A stretch of DNA of 64,000 bases from CBDDKU01 sp965230375 (GTDB lineage: Bacteria; Bacteroidota; Bacteroidia; Flavobacteriales_D; Cryomorphaceae), in the NCBI GenBank assembly GCA_965230375.1, contig CBDDKU010000022.1, positions 52,165 through 116,164 on the forward strand, written 5' to 3'. Position numbers and translations under genes: made by a program. Shown piece by piece: positions 62,995-64,000 of the stretch. Under the pieces are notes generated by a model that saw only the letters and a list, made by a program, of their open reading frames with translations, ran no database searches and was not told the DNA's origin. Each line of letters opens with the position of its first letter. The first letter of the stretch is position 1.

Positions 62995-63990
62995 ATGACC
63001 AAATCGCGATTCGGTTTTTGGGGGCTTTTCTCGGCAATCCTATTCATCTTAATGTTGATGAGTGTTTTTGCCGGAACAGTGCATATCCCACTGGGAAACA
63101 TCCTGACCGGAAACCTGTCTGATATCGAAAGAGTTATCATCTGGGAGTCGCGAATACCGCGGACAGTAGTAGCAGCGCTGGCAGGAGCCGGACTGGCAGT
63201 TGCGGGATTGGTCATGCAGACCTTATTTAGAAACCCCCTTGCCGGGCCGTCGGTATTGGGTGTCTCGTCTGGTGCTAGCTTGATGGTTGCACTAGTCACT
63301 TTAGGGAGCTTCGGTATAACCACTAATCCAAATCTCCAGATAGCGGCAGCCATAGTGGGTTCACTGCTCGTACTACTCCTGATTCTCTGGGCCGCCAATA
63401 GGTTTACCGATATCGCAACAGTCTTAATCATTGGACTCATGCTCAGCTTCTTCACTTCTTCCATCGTATCCCTTCTGCAATCATTCGCATCTGAATCACA
63501 GATTAAGGCTTTTGTCTTTTGGGGTTTTGGAAGTTTCGCTGGTTTAGGCACTGATCAGCTTTTCTACTTGATTTTGCCAATTGGTTTGGCACTTTTGGCT
63601 TCTCCTTTTCTCATAAAGGGTCTAAACGCCTTACTTCTTGGGGAGATGCACGCAACATCGATGGGGGTGAATGTAAAACGGTTGAAACTCACTGCTATTT
63701 TGCTTTCAGGTATCAGTGCTGGAACTGTTACTGCCTTTTGCGGACCCATAGCTTTTCTGGGTTTGGCAACCCCGCATGTCGTGCGCCTTTTCTTTAAATC
63801 AAATGATCACAGAATCATTCTACCTGGATCAGTCTTTATGGGGGCGGCACTTGCACTCTTATGCGACTTGATCGCCCGGTTACCTGGCTCAGATTTGGCC
63901 CTGCCACTCAATTCAGTTTGTGCTTTTATGGGCGCTCCTGTTGTCATCTACCTGATCTTAAAAGGTCGAAAAAGGAGAATGCTAATATGA
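62995..63990 (+). CDS. FecCD/BtuC-type ABC permease
   Basis: 331 residues, about ten helices. Family motifs: RIPRTVVAALAGAGLAVAGLVMQTLFRNPLAGPSVLGV (split: RIPRTVVAAL, QTLFRNPLAGP) and CGPIAFLGLATPHVVRL. It moves an iron-siderophore or cobalamin across the inner membrane with the binding protein upstream and the ATPase that begins at 63987. It overlaps that gene by four bases (ATGA). Confidence 0.93.
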   Translation: MTKSRFGFWGLFSAILFILMLMSVFAGTVHIPLGNILTGNLSDIERVIIWESRIPRTVVAALAGAGLAVAGLVMQTLFRNPLAGPSVLGVSSGASLMVALVTLGSFGITTNPNLQIAAAIVGSLLVLLLILWAANRFTDIATVLIIGLMLSFFTSSIVSLLQSFASESQIKAFVFWGFGSFAGLGTDQLFYLILPIGLALLASPFLIKGLNALLLGEMHATSMGVNVKRLKLTAILLSGISAGTVTAFCGPIAFLGLATPHVVRLFFKSNDHRIILPGSVFMGAALALLCDLIARLPGSDLALPLNSVCAFMGAPVVIYLILKGRKRRMLI

Positions 63991-64000
63991 AATTCATCGA
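63987..64000 (+). CDS. Start of the next gene, probably the BtuD/FecE-type ATPase (cut by window)
   Basis: An ATG at 63987 overlaps the permease stop (ATGA) and only MKFI is visible. From the order binding protein, permease, next gene, an ABC ATPase is expected; the sequence itself cannot show it. Confidence 0.45.

Noticed and set aside
1..64000. tRNA, rRNA, CRISPR array, insertion sequence or prophage
   Set aside because: None was recognised by eye; no transposase or integrase, no regularly spaced direct repeats, no tRNA cloverleaf noticed. A covariance-model search would be decisive for small RNAs.

Overview
The window reads as a piece of a Bacteroidota chromosome, most likely a marine Flavobacteriales (Cryomorphaceae/Schleiferiaceae-like). 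The grounds are a SusC/SusD pair, several secreted proteins ending in type IX secretion (T9SS) C-terminal domains with a YPNP/FPNP motif, Bacteroidota-type promoters (TTG-N18-TAnnTTTG), many short SPII lipoproteins, and families such as DUF1883 and DUF1684. The lineage below phylum is inference. No rRNA, tRNA, CRISPR array, insertion sequence or prophage was seen. No gene-free stretch exceeds about 300 bases.

Layout. (1) 1-26.8 kb is a housekeeping and mixed region: a truncated ABCG-like transporter, two hypothetical exported proteins, a sodium:solute symporter, PriA, a PlsC-like acyltransferase, a cyclophilin lipoprotein, DUF1883, a possible HEPN protein, DUF1684, small envelope proteins, OxyR, a heme c/copper monooxygenase lipoprotein with a redoxin partner, NhaC, an MMPL/RND exporter, DnaK, PanB, an RluA-type synthase and Hsp20. 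(2) 26.8-57.4 kb is a large malto-oligosaccharide/starch utilisation locus. A NUDIX-type regulator is divergent from an operon of pfkA, a BadF-type sugar kinase, pgmB, a frameshifted GH65 maltose phosphorylase, two GH13 lipoproteins and mgsA. These are followed by fbaA-pgi, a T9SS protein, an SLC45/GPH-type sugar transporter, a convergent GH13 neopullulanase-like enzyme, a T9SS protein with four starch-binding-like repeats, a CotH/lamin-tail protein, a T9SS GH13 amylase, SusC, SusD and two surface-protein candidates. (3) 57.5-64 kb holds a MacAB-like export cluster (ATPase, two permeases, membrane fusion protein) and the start of a BtuFCD/Fec-type importer that runs off the right edge.

How it works together (inference). 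Extracellular T9SS amylase and binding proteins plus SusCD capture and import oligosaccharides. Periplasmic GH13 enzymes trim them and the GPH-type transporter brings maltose/short maltodextrins inside. GH65 splits maltose with phosphate into glucose and beta-glucose-1-phosphate, PgmB makes glucose-6-phosphate, and Pgi, PfkA and FbaA carry it through upper glycolysis, all encoded within the locus. MgsA converts dihydroxyacetone phosphate to methylglyoxal and releases phosphate.

Most notable observation: a palindrome AGTGT-N7-ACACT or a close variant lies in front of five transcription units of this locus (pfkA, the GPH transporter, the four-repeat binding protein, the T9SS amylase, susC). I propose it as the operator of a maltodextrin regulon, with the adjacent NUDIX-type regulator as the leading candidate to bind it.
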